Shown: positions 1-10,008 of the stretch, one piece after another | How the letters are laid out: the number at the start of each line of letters is the position of its first letter | How positions within the stretch are numbered: position 1 is the stretch's first letter | Assembly: GCA_018712605.1 (NCBI GenBank) | Contig: DVGR01000076.1 | Location: 1-47,681, forward strand | From: Candidatus Choladousia intestinigallinarum | Lineage (GTDB): Bacteria > Bacillota > Clostridia > Lachnospirales > Lachnospiraceae | DNA: 47,681 nt | Reading direction: 5' to 3' | Position numbers and translations under genes: made by a program | Notes under the pieces: model-generated | The model's input: only the letters and a program-made list of their open reading frames with translations | The model's database searches: none | What the model was told of the DNA's origin: nothing

Positions 1-1853
1 TGTTGCAACGCGCTCCAGCGGTATAGACATTCCAAAAATAGCCCCTCCTTCAGGGTTATCCTCATACCAAAGGTTTCCGCCGAAATTTCCATGGACAATG
101 GCCTGGGATATATATAGCCCAAGGCCAGTGCCTCTCATCCCTTTGCTAGTTACCATCTCCCGGAACAGGCGTCCTTTCACCTGACTGCTCACTCCCGGCC
201 CATTATCCTTCACATAAATCTTCAAATACTCCTGCTCCCTTGTCACTCCCAGCACGATCTTTCCCTTTCCGTACTGGGCGTAGGTTGCGTTGGATATAAA
301 ATTATCTAAGACCTGAATTAATCCATTTATATCGCCCCGGATCAGGGTTCCCCGCTCTCCCCCGTACTCTATAGTCAGCGTATTCTTACTGGTATAGAGC
401 TCATGGCGCATCAGCAAAGTTACTCTCTTAAACAATTCATCTATGGTAAATTCAGCCTCAGCGCCTGTCACCACCGTGGTGGCCTGGCCCTTGATGGCTG
501 TAATAACTTCCGACATATAACTGGAAGATTCATGGATCTTTTTAAGCCATTCCTCCATCTCTCCCAAAATTTCCCTGTAATCCTGCTCTGTTACCTCCTC
601 ATCCCCCAGGCTTTCCCTGCACTCTTCTACCAGGGCTTCCACCGAGGAAGCACAGCCGGAGATACTCATAATAGGAGTCTTCAGATTATGGGCCAGTCCT
701 CCGATCATCTGTCCCAGAAACGCAAGTCTCTCCTGTTCCATCATTCTGGTCTGGCTCTCCTGCAGCTCCTGCATACTGTTCTTAAGCTGGGTCACGTCCT
801 TGAAAATAACGATGCAGCCCGCATAACGCCTTTTCAGGATAACGGGAGAAACTTCCGTAATAAAATATCTTTTGACCGCCGCATCTTTCTCTCTTACGAT
901 AATAGACTGCTCATAAAAGATAGTGGAAAGGCTGGATCTGCAGGATTCCGCCGCCGATGTGAGGTCGTAAATCGCAGTGTTGGAATTATTATTGATTCCA
1001 GGCCCCATATCTTCCTCTAAGATAAAATCCTTCAGAAAAGCGCCTTCTCTTACTCTGTACTTAGGAGAAAAAATCTGAAAAAAGGGCCTGTTAAAGCTTA
1101 CGATCCTCCCCCCGTCACTGAGGATCAGATATGCGTCTGAGATCGAGTCCAGAACAAGCTGCGTAGCCATGGGCTTAATGTCAAAAATGTGCAGACAGTA
1201 TATGGCGATTCCATTCAGGATAACCGTAGTCATAAAGCTCATAGGGGTAGCTGTAATGGGCAGCTTGGAAGTAAAGGTGGATGCCACGCTCACAATCAGA
1301 GGGCAAACGCCTCCCAAGGCGAAAACGATACACTGCAAAACATACATCCGGATTCTATTCTGAAGGGCATACCGGATCATAAGAAACATAGCAATCAAAA
1401 TACATATGTAGCAGTACGCTCCTGAAACCAGGGAATACGGCCCAAAGACAATCTCGCTCTTTATGACAGAGAACACTCTGTACTGGAGATGGTGCAGGGG
1501 ATTCGTCCATACCACAATGGAAGACAGGAGGGGAACCACAAACAGCCCCCATGCCCTGGCCGGCATCTTCTCCCAATCTCCCAGAAATGCCAAGGCGATG
1601 CACAGATACAAAGCCGGCATCAGAGGGCCTGTGGAATTGGTAACCGCATCCAGGCAGAACAGCACAGAGCTGTTATTGGCATCCACAAATTTCATAATCA
1701 GGAGGGCCAGCACCCATACGGCGTAACAGATCGCCAGAGCCATATATAATTTGTGCAGCAGCTTCAGATGCTGGGTTTTCAAGCTCCAGACCATAAAAAT
1801 GCTTATAAAAATCAAAGCCACAACCGCAACAACTGCAAATAGATTAGAAATCA
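1..1853 (-). CDS. Sensor histidine kinase with N-terminal 7TM-type membrane region and PAS-like segment; C-terminus cut by window edge
   Basis: Manual reverse-strand translation from the ATG at 1853 (AAAGGAG upstream): MISNLFAVVAVVALIFISIFMVWSLK..., several TM segments, H-box GGLAHNLKTPIMSISG, and HATPase end GLGLYISQAIVHGNFGGNLWYEDNPEGGAIFGMSIPLERVAT. Absent from the ORF track because it is open at the edge. Confidence 0.85.
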
Positions 1854-1899
1854 TTGCCTGAATGCTCCTTTTCTCCGGTTCCCGGTTTTGTATCCCCGC

Positions 1900-4800
1900 T
1901 TACAGCGAGGTATTTGCCTTCAAAACAGCAGCCGCACCTCTTAACAGCGCTTCTTCCGTCAGGCTCTCTTCTCCCACGCCGGCCCTTTGCAGGCACTCCC
2001 TGGTCTGACGGCAGACCGGCTCGATTTTCACCAGGTGGCGGCGGTAATTATTCAAAAAATTATACAAAAGCGGATACTCAGTGTTGTCCCGTTCCTTTGC
2101 CATGGCCTCCTGCAGGTACTGATCAAATTCTTCTGCCTCCAGGATCCGCATATCCGGCAGAAGCTTTAAGAGCATTTCTCCCATAGAAGCCGGAGCCGGA
2201 TTCATGATATGCAGGACTGTCCTCCCGCAGCCTCTCAGGGAAACCACGGCTTTAGCTGCAAAATCCACCGGTGTCAGATCCATGGTAAGCGCCTCCAATT
2301 CCTTTGGAAGGGCTCCCAGGGCAGCAATGCCGTTGACAAACAGATAGTACATATTATTCTCTGGATTTCTCTGGAACACCCCGTCCTGGCTACGGCTCAC
2401 CAGCCGTCCCAGCCTGTACACCTGAGCCCTCAGCCCTTCCTGCTCCATGGCCTTATAAACCTGAGCCTCCGCCAGCATTTTACTCTTCACATAAATATTA
2501 TCCAGATAATTCTGACCTATATAAAAATCCGCTTCCCCAAACTCTGCCTGTCTTTCAGGAGCATCCGGCAGATACTCTCCTGATATACTTACAGAGGACA
2601 TATGATGCAGCGCCGCCCCGGCTCTCAGGGCCAGATTTATGGCCTCCCTGGTTCCTTTCAAGTTGCTGTCCATAAAGGAGGCTTCATCGGAAGAATAATG
2701 GCGCACGTCCGCTGCGCAGTGATAGACCGCCTGAACCCTGACAGCCGTCCTCTCATATTCTGCTTCCTTCATTCCCATAAAGGGAAGGGTGATATCCCCG
2801 GAAATGGCTTCGATCCTAGCGGCTGCTCCGGCCGCCCAGCCTGCCCCGAAGTACCAGGCCAGAGCTTCATACAGCCTGCTCTTCCCGCCCCGTACCAGAC
2901 AGATAACCTTTTTGACTCCTTCCGCCAGAAGGGCCTGTAACAGATGGGCGCCGAAAAATCCTGTGGCTCCGGTTACGAATACCGTCTCTGGAAGCTCAGG
3001 GCCTGCCCCGGATTTTGAAGGCACATATCTGGGCAGCTCTCTTTTGGCCACCGAGGATTCTTCGTTCTTTTCTTTCCCTTTCCCAAGCCCCAGCAGCTTC
3101 GCCTGCCCGGTCGCTGTGGGATGCCTGTAGAACTCTTCTATACTCATCTGGATCCCCTGGTTAAAGTAATGGCTGAGAGCGGTAAGCACTCCCAGAGAGG
3201 TCCCTCCCTGGTCAAAGAAGGACTCATCCTGCTTAAGCTCCTTTCTCCCCAGTACTTCCTTCCAGATCTCCAGAAGATCCTCTACCGTATTTAAAGCAGA
3301 TTCTTCCTTAACATACTCTTTCTTTACAGGCTCCGCCTTCCCTTCCGCAGCCATTTCTTTCAGCCTGGTCAGATCCGCCTTTCCTCCCGTGGTATAGGGC
3401 ATCTCCTTTAAAAGATGGAACCTGGAAGGGATCATATAGTCTGGCAGATATTCCCTCATATATTCTTTAAGCTGCTCTTGGGAACCGTCCGCCATGCCCG
3501 CACAGAAAGCGTGAAGCTCCACTCCTGAATTTTCTTTTGAAATCGGGAGTACCACGGCCTGATCCGCCATGCCCGAATCCATCATGACGTTCACGATCTC
3601 ATCGATCTCCAGCCGCTGTCCATTTATCTTCACCTGTGCGTCAAGACGTCCCAGACATTCCAGCCTTCCGTCTGTGCGCAGACGTCCGAGATCCCCGCTT
3701 CTGTACATCCTGCTTCCCGGTACAAAGGGATCCGGGAAAAAGGCGGCTGAGGTAAGATCTTCCCTTCCTATATATCCTGCCGCCACGCCTTCGCCTGCCA
3801 GGTATAATTCTCCCACAGCCGTAGGCAGAAGGCGGTTTTGGTTTTCGTCCATGACATAGACCCGGCAGTTGCCAAGGGGCCTGCCGATGGTCACGTCCTC
3901 GTTCTCCTGGAGGTCAGTCATGGTAATATAGACCGCCGCCTCTGTAGGCCCGTACAGATTTACCAGCCGGCCGCCTCCCTGCTCCTTAAACTTAGAAACC
4001 AGAGCCGGAGTCACCTGCTCTCCGCCTACGATGGTAAACTGTAGATGCCTGGAGGCCCTGCAGAAGCTTTCATTGGTCAGGCACATGGCCAGACGTGAAG
4101 CCGTAAACTGGATAAAACCTGCCTGGTATTTTTCCATCAGCTCCGCCAGCTTCCAAGGAAGAAGCATCTCTTCCTCATCGGCTAGTATAATTGTCTTTCC
4201 CATGGCCAGAGGCAGAAGGCTCTCCGTAATAAATATATCAAACACCGGAGTTGTGGCGCAGATCATGGGCCGTGTCACGCACTCCAAAGCTTCCTTCATA
4301 TTGGCGAGAAGGTTCGCAATGGATCTGTGGCGGATCATGACTCCTTTAGGCTTTCCTGTGGAGCCGGAAGTAAACAGCACATTGATCAGATCCTCCGGTC
4401 CTGCCATGGCTCCTGAAAATCTCTTAGGCTCTTCCTGTCCGGGAATGAAAGCTATCTTCCGCAGCTCCTTTGGCAGAATCTCTTCTGTGGAAGCGTCACA
4501 GAGAATTCTCTCTATGCCCGCCGTTCGAACCATGTAGAGCAGCCTTTTCTCAGGTAAATCAGAAAGCAGGGGCACATAAGCACAGCCGTTCTTAAGAATC
4601 CCCAGCATGGAGGCGAAGAATTCCGGCGTCCGCTTCATGGAAAGCCCTACCCGTTCTCCCGGTCTCACTCCTGCCGCCGCCAGAGCGTTTGCGATCTGGC
4701 AGGCTCTTTCCTCCAACTGAATCCTGGTAGTAATCTGGCCGTGGAAAATCACTGCCGTCTCTTCCGGGCGCCGCAGCGCCTCCCTTCTGGCCCCTTCGTG

Positions 4801-7800
4801 TACCGGAAGGTTTAAATAGGGCCGGAAGGTATGGTCAGGAATGTCAAAAAATGTTTCCCTGTCCGAAAAATCCAGAATCTCCAGCTCTGCTAATTTTTTC
4901 TTTTCTCCTGTCATCATCTGAGCCATAAGAGTCTGCATACAGCGGGCGTAGAGGGCTATCGTCTCCCTCTCAAAAAGCTCTGCGGCATACTCAAAGCTCA
5001 TAGTATATATATACCCTTTCTGTCCAATGTCCAGCCCCAGATCCGCCTTGGCAGTCTTCGTATCCGCCGCCGCGTATTCCACAGGCTTTCCGTCAAAGGA
5101 CAGGGCAGCATCGTCAAAGGGACGCATGGAGAGAATCACGCTGTACAGAGGGCTTTTCCCAGGCTCTCCCTTCAGTCCCAGGAGAGAGACAATCTCTTCC
5201 GGCGTACAGCGGCTGTGATCCATCATGTCCGCCGCTTCCCTGCGGATCTTCTCCAGGTATTCCCCGGCACAGATCTCTTCCTCCGCCTGGATCTTTACAG
5301 GCATTACGTTTATAAAGGGACCGCACACCTGCTTAAGCTCCGGGCGGGTTCTGTCTGTAACAGGGGAGCCTACAATCAGCTCCTTCTTCCCTGTGAGTTT
5401 TGACAGAAAATAACCAAAAGCGCCTAAAAACAGGTGATAGGCGGATAAGTTCCTGCTCCGGCAGAATTCCTGGATTTCTTTTCCCAGCTCTTCGGGAAGA
5501 GCCAGCACATATTTTTCTCCCTGGAAGCTGATGGTTTTGGACCTTGCGTGATCCCCCGGAAGGGCCAGCGGCTCCGGCATGGGAGTCAGATGATCTCTCC
5601 AGTATTCTTTGTCCTCATCTCCCGCTCCGCCCTGCTCATCCAGCCAACAGGCGTAATCCAGATAGGTGCGCTCCGGCAGCCGGGGATTCTTCCCTTCATA
5701 GTAAGCGGAAAGCCTCTCTAAAAGGATGGGAGTCGTAAGCCCGTCCCCGATTATGTGATGGGAATCCAGCAGAAGGTATACCTGCCCCTGGGGATCTCTC
5801 CACAAACCAGCCCGCAAAAGAGGGGCCTTGGAAAGGTCAAAGGGGGCAGAAAATCCTTCTATCGCCTCCTGAATATTCCCTGCCAGAACCTTCTGCAGTT
5901 CAAAAGGCACCTTATCCTCCACAAAGGCGAAGATTCCCTCTGGTTCCTGCCTGAAGCTGGTGCGCAGAAGCTCTTCCCCCGCGATCAGCTTCTCAAAGGC
6001 TTTCTGCAGCCTTTCCTTCTCTGGAGCCTCTTTTAGGAGGAAGGCCCCCGACATATTGTAGAGCAGACCGCTGGGATCCAGCATAGTCTGAAAGTAGATT
6101 CCCTTTTGAACAGGAGACAGAGGATACCTGTCTTTTTGAACCCTCCTTGGGATTCCCCGGACAGGATTTTTCCTCTGCACAATATTTTCTCCCCTGGCCT
6201 GGCGTATATATCTGGCCAGAAGCCTGGCTGTGCGGCAGGCGTACAGATCTGACACCTTCAGCGGGCAGCCTGCGGCATCCTCCAGCTCAGAGAGGGTCTG
6301 CATGGCAGAGAGGGAACTGCCCCCGGATAAAAAGTAATCGCTGTCCGGGCCAACTCTTCGCTCCAGGGTGTGGGAGAATACTTCCATAATCATCCGCACA
6401 AGGCTGTCCTCTGTATCCTGGGAGAGCCCATCTCCCACCTGGGGAAGGGGCAGCCTGCTCTCATCCACCTTGCCGTTGGAGGTCAGCGGAATCGAGTCCA
6501 CCCGGATGACAAAGGAGGGCAGCATATAGTGAGGAAGGTAAGAGGCCGCAAAGGTAAGCAGCTCTACCTCCGAAAGTTCTGTATCTGAAGTGTAGTACAC
6601 GGCAATCACCGTCTGTCCGGCCACGGTCAGCACCCGGGCCGCAGCATCGGAAACTCCGGGATGGGAAGCGATGCAGGAGGAAATCTCCTGGGGTTCCACC
6701 CGCAGCCCCCGCAGTTTAATCTGGCGGTCCTTCCGGCCGGCAAGGATAATCTCCCCGTCCTCCGTCCAGCAGGCAATATCTCCTGTGCGGTATATGCGCT
6801 CGTCGCTCTCAAAGGGACTGGGGAAGAACCGCTCTTCTGTCAGCTTGGGATCATTCCTATAGCCTCTCCCCACGCACGCTCCCCCGATATAGAGTTCTCC
6901 GTATACGCCTGTGGGCAGAGGCTTCCTCCACTCATCCAGCACATATAGGCGGCAGTTCTGAAGAGGAGAGCCTGCCGTGATGGCCGCAGCCTGATTTAAA
7001 AGCTTGTGGCTCACTGCCACTGTGGCTTCCGAAGGGCCATACTGGTTGTAAATACGGGCTTCCGTACACATAGAAAGCTTCACCAAAAGCTCCCTCGGAA
7101 AGGATTCTCCCCCGCACACAATGGCTTCCACATTGGCCAGGGCCCTGGAAAACGTTTCTTCCTTGCTCAGGAAAAAGAGCCTTGAGGGAGTGGTGGCCAT
7201 AAATCCCACCGCATATCCAGTAATCAGTCGGGCCAGGCGCCTGGGTGACTCCAGCTCTTCCTCCGTGGGAAGAACAATGGTGCGCCCGTTCAGCAAAGCT
7301 GCACTGCTCTCCAGCACAAAGGCATCAAACCCTATGCTGCACATTGAGAGAACGGCTCCCCCTCCATATACAGTGCTCATTGCCTGGGCCAGATTCACAA
7401 GGCTTTTCTGGGTGATCTCCACCCCCTTTGGCTTCCCTGTGCTTCCGGAAGTGTAGACTACATAGGCAAGATCCTCCAGGGAGGATTCATGTCTGGATTC
7501 TATAGATTCCCCTGCGGCCGGAAGGATTCCATCCCCGTCCAGAATTGGAATAGAGAGGCCCTTCTCCTGAAGCTCCCCAGCCGAAGCCAGATCAGTAATC
7601 AGCACATCCGCCTGGCTCTGATTCAGAATCTCCAGGGCCCGCAGCTTCGGCGTTTCCTGGGAGATCAGCAGATAGCCCCAGCCCAGACGCAGCGTCCCCA
7701 GAATGCCGGCAAACAAAGAGAACTGCCTGGGAAGGCAAATTGCCGCCAGCCCCTTTTTCCCCGGCACCATCCGCGAAAGAGCCTCCGACACAGTCACTGC

Positions 7801-9276
7801 CATCCCTGCCAGCTCCTGATAGGTCAGGCGCTCTCCCTGCCAAATCAGCGCCGCTCTCTTAGGATAGCGGCGGGCAGTATTGGAAAAGATCTGGTACGCA
7901 TCGGCCTTCCCTATATACCGGGTTGTCCGGTTAAAGGTATACAAAACCTTCTCCTGCACGTCTGCACTGAGCATGGAGAGCTGACAGATTTTCATATTGG
8001 GATTGGCAAAAGCCTTTGAGAGCAGATTCATAAGACAGAAATGAAATACGGCAATCTCTTCCTCTGAAAAGAACTGGGTCAGATAGTCGTAATCCACTGC
8101 GTATTGCCTGGGAGAATCCAGATTGCTCAGATGGATGCAGAGCTGCTCCGCCTGATAGCCGCTGTAATGCCACCGGCCGGAAAAAGTCACGGAGGTGTCG
8201 TGGCTTTCGTAGACCCTGCTGTCCTGGTAGGACAAAGCCACCTGGAACAGCCTCCCGTCAGGTGCATTGGCCATGGCCGTAATATCCTTGAAGGGGAATC
8301 TCTGGTGCCGCAGAAGCTCATACCAGGACTCCGCCAGTTTTTCATTAAACTCCTTAAAGGTCCACTCCCCGTCAATTTCATTGATAAAGGGGAGGGTGCT
8401 CACAAACATTCCCGTACACTGCTTAAATACGTAGCTGGTGCGGTTAAAAATGGGCACGCCGATGGTAAAAATCTCTTCTCCCCGGATATGTTTAAAATAA
8501 ATAGCCAGAGCCATGTAAAAGACAGCAAAAGGAGCCACCCGATTCTCCATGCAGAAGGTATAAATCGCGTGGTTTAAATGCTGAGGAAGCTGAAAACTTA
8601 CACGTCTTCCCACCGGACTGATCTCGGCCCCTTTCAGATCCTTGATCACGGACGGCATATGATAATGGGAAAGCTGCTCCTTCCAGTATCTCCTGTCTTT
8701 CTCATAATGGCCTGAACCGATGTATTCCCGCTCTTCCTGCACATGCAGCTCATAGCCAGGGGATTCCTCCAGCATGGCTTCACCGCCGTATAAAAGCTCC
8801 AGATACGTCTGGGCGATCCGGTTGCACACCAAAGCCTGGGACCAGCCGTCAGAGGCGATGTGATGAATCTTAATAAATACGCCGCCGGAATGCTCTCCTG
8901 TGCGGAACAGGACGAACCGGTAAAGAGGGGAGCGCAGTACAGAGATCGGTTCTCTTGTAAGGGTGTCCTCCCAAACCTTCAGCCCCTTCTCTCCTGCTCC
9001 TGAAAAATCATAAATCGGAAAATTCTCCCTGACATAAGGAGCCGTATACCACACAGGCTCCCCTTCCATGATCGTGATCCTGCTGCGCAGGGAAGGATCC
9101 TTCTCAATCATCAGATTCAGAGTCTTCTGAAGCAGGGCAAAATCCACTCTCCCCTGGATCTTCAAAGTAGTGCTGATGTTGTTGATAGACGTCCCCTCAA
9201 AGGCCCTCTCCAGATCCCAGATATTTCTCTGACTGAAGGACAGGGGCCAGGTTTGATACTGTACTGTTTCTGACAT
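1900..9276 (-). CDS. Dimodular non-ribosomal peptide synthetase, C-A-T-C-A-T-R (terminal thioester reductase)
   Basis: 2458 aa. C1 HHIASDG; A1 YTSGSTGKPKG...YRTGD...NGKVD; T1 GGSSL; C2 HHIIGDG; A2 FTSGSTGKPKG...YRSGD; T2 GGTSL; R domain TGATGFFGAHLLQAL with YVKSK. Approximate nt spans on minus: C1 9276-7950, A1 7870-6420, T1 6410-6220, C2 6130-4880, A2 4830-3340, T2 3280-3070, R 2990-1900. Confidence 0.96.
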   Translation of the reverse strand: MSETVQYQTWPLSFSQRNIWDLERAFEGTSINNISTTLKIQGRVDFALLQKTLNLMIEKDPSLRSRITIMEGEPVWYTAPYVRENFPIYDFSGAGEKGLKVWEDTLTREPISVLRSPLYRFVLFRTGEHSGGVFIKIHHIASDGWSQALVCNRIAQTYLELLYGGEAMLEESPGYELHVQEEREYIGSGHYEKDRRYWKEQLSHYHMPSVIKDLKGAEISPVGRRVSFQLPQHLNHAIYTFCMENRVAPFAVFYMALAIYFKHIRGEEIFTIGVPIFNRTSYVFKQCTGMFVSTLPFINEIDGEWTFKEFNEKLAESWYELLRHQRFPFKDITAMANAPDGRLFQVALSYQDSRVYESHDTSVTFSGRWHYSGYQAEQLCIHLSNLDSPRQYAVDYDYLTQFFSEEEIAVFHFCLMNLLSKAFANPNMKICQLSMLSADVQEKVLYTFNRTTRYIGKADAYQIFSNTARRYPKRAALIWQGERLTYQELAGMAVTVSEALSRMVPGKKGLAAICLPRQFSLFAGILGTLRLGWGYLLISQETPKLRALEILNQSQADVLITDLASAGELQEKGLSIPILDGDGILPAAGESIESRHESSLEDLAYVVYTSGSTGKPKGVEITQKSLVNLAQAMSTVYGGGAVLSMCSIGFDAFVLESSAALLNGRTIVLPTEEELESPRRLARLITGYAVGFMATTPSRLFFLSKEETFSRALANVEAIVCGGESFPRELLVKLSMCTEARIYNQYGPSEATVAVSHKLLNQAAAITAGSPLQNCRLYVLDEWRKPLPTGVYGELYIGGACVGRGYRNDPKLTEERFFPSPFESDERIYRTGDIACWTEDGEIILAGRKDRQIKLRGLRVEPQEISSCIASHPGVSDAAARVLTVAGQTVIAVYYTSDTELSEVELLTFAASYLPHYMLPSFVIRVDSIPLTSNGKVDESRLPLPQVGDGLSQDTEDSLVRMIMEVFSHTLERRVGPDSDYFLSGGSSLSAMQTLSELEDAAGCPLKVSDLYACRTARLLARYIRQARGENIVQRKNPVRGIPRRVQKDRYPLSPVQKGIYFQTMLDPSGLLYNMSGAFLLKEAPEKERLQKAFEKLIAGEELLRTSFRQEPEGIFAFVEDKVPFELQKVLAGNIQEAIEGFSAPFDLSKAPLLRAGLWRDPQGQVYLLLDSHHIIGDGLTTPILLERLSAYYEGKNPRLPERTYLDYACWLDEQGGAGDEDKEYWRDHLTPMPEPLALPGDHARSKTISFQGEKYVLALPEELGKEIQEFCRSRNLSAYHLFLGAFGYFLSKLTGKKELIVGSPVTDRTRPELKQVCGPFINVMPVKIQAEEEICAGEYLEKIRREAADMMDHSRCTPEEIVSLLGLKGEPGKSPLYSVILSMRPFDDAALSFDGKPVEYAAADTKTAKADLGLDIGQKGYIYTMSFEYAAELFERETIALYARCMQTLMAQMMTGEKKKLAELEILDFSDRETFFDIPDHTFRPYLNLPVHEGARREALRRPEETAVIFHGQITTRIQLEERACQIANALAAAGVRPGERVGLSMKRTPEFFASMLGILKNGCAYVPLLSDLPEKRLLYMVRTAGIERILCDASTEEILPKELRKIAFIPGQEEPKRFSGAMAGPEDLINVLFTSGSTGKPKGVMIRHRSIANLLANMKEALECVTRPMICATTPVFDIFITESLLPLAMGKTIILADEEEMLLPWKLAELMEKYQAGFIQFTASRLAMCLTNESFCRASRHLQFTIVGGEQVTPALVSKFKEQGGGRLVNLYGPTEAAVYITMTDLQENEDVTIGRPLGNCRVYVMDENQNRLLPTAVGELYLAGEGVAAGYIGREDLTSAAFFPDPFVPGSRMYRSGDLGRLRTDGRLECLGRLDAQVKINGQRLEIDEIVNVMMDSGMADQAVVLPISKENSGVELHAFCAGMADGSQEQLKEYMREYLPDYMIPSRFHLLKEMPYTTGGKADLTRLKEMAAEGKAEPVKKEYVKEESALNTVEDLLEIWKEVLGRKELKQDESFFDQGGTSLGVLTALSHYFNQGIQMSIEEFYRHPTATGQAKLLGLGKGKEKNEESSVAKRELPRYVPSKSGAGPELPETVFVTGATGFFGAHLLQALLAEGVKKVICLVRGGKSRLYEALAWYFGAGWAAGAAARIEAISGDITLPFMGMKEAEYERTAVRVQAVYHCAADVRHYSSDEASFMDSNLKGTREAINLALRAGAALHHMSSVSISGEYLPDAPERQAEFGEADFYIGQNYLDNIYVKSKMLAEAQVYKAMEQEGLRAQVYRLGRLVSRSQDGVFQRNPENNMYYLFVNGIAALGALPKELEALTMDLTPVDFAAKAVVSLRGCGRTVLHIMNPAPASMGEMLLKLLPDMRILEAEEFDQYLQEAMAKERDNTEYPLLYNFLNNYRRHLVKIEPVCRQTRECLQRAGVGEESLTEEALLRGAAAVLKANTSL

Positions 9277-9429
9277 GATACCTGCATCCTCTGAATTTAT
9301 GTAAACTAAAAATATCGTTGTGATTTTAAGGTATTTTTTAAAAGCACCTATATATACTTATAACCTTTTTCTTCAACAAAAGCAATGTATTTTTTGTCTG
9401 TTTTCCCTAATTTATACAGCATTCCTGCC

Positions 9430-9485
9430 AAAAAAAGCGGATTTCCAGAAATTACCAACAAAACTGGCAATTTCCGAAAATCCGC
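9430..9485 (-). terminator. Rho-independent terminator after the GNAT gene
   Basis: Minus strand GCGGATTTTCGGAAATT...AATTTCTGGAAATCCGC followed by TTTTTTT. Confidence 0.75.
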
Positions 9486-9490
9486 ATTCT

Positions 9491-9973
9491 TTATACCTTC
9501 TGATAAGCAATCCTGGGCTCCCCATTTTCCAGATAAATCACGCCGCATCGCTTAAACCCATTCTTCTCCAGCACATGCTGCATAATCTTATTGTCCTGGT
9601 GGGTATCGCAGCGGAGATTTGCGCACTGCTCAAAACACCATTTCATACATTCCGAAGCCGCCCCCCTGCTTTTGTTCCATGCGGTAATCCTGTGAATCAC
9701 CCCGTAGGGACCTTCCCGCAGCCACTCCCCGTCCTCTATGACCCGGTACGTGGGATCCTCTCCAATACGGAACATGAAAGCAGCCGCTATCTGCCCCTCT
9801 TCTTCCAATACGTAGCCAATGCCTTCCTCGATATCCCGCCGGATCAGGCTCTCCGCCGGATGGGAATCTTTCCACTGATTCGGATTTCCCGTCCTCTTCA
9901 TAAATGCTCTGGCCTCGGCATACAGTTCCATGACCCTCTCAAGATCCTCCGGCCGTGTCTTCCTGACGTTCAT
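9491..9973 (-). CDS. GNAT family N-acetyltransferase
   Basis: MNVRKTRPEDLERVMELYAEARAFMKRTGNPNQW...; GNAT-like C-terminal VLEKNGFKRCGVIYLENGEPRIAYQK. Confidence 0.85.
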   Translation of the reverse strand: MNVRKTRPEDLERVMELYAEARAFMKRTGNPNQWKDSHPAESLIRRDIEEGIGYVLEEEGQIAAAFMFRIGEDPTYRVIEDGEWLREGPYGVIHRITAWNKSRGAASECMKWCFEQCANLRCDTHQDNKIMQHVLEKNGFKRCGVIYLENGEPRIAYQKV

Positions 9974-10008
9974 TTTCTCACTCTTTCCTCCTTGCCGCAT
10001 TAAATCTT

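Noticed and set aside
403-1020. Plus-strand ORF of 205 aa in the histidine kinase region
   Set aside because: Antisense to a clear kinase reading frame; no recognisable domain. The same applies to most plus-strand ORFs opposite minus-strand genes (for example 10021-10950, 16802-17479, 22669-23502, 39096-40058, 40236-41276).
9348-9548. 66-aa minus ORF between GNAT and NRPS
   Set aside because: Overlaps the GNAT 3' end and its terminator; no RBS or domain.
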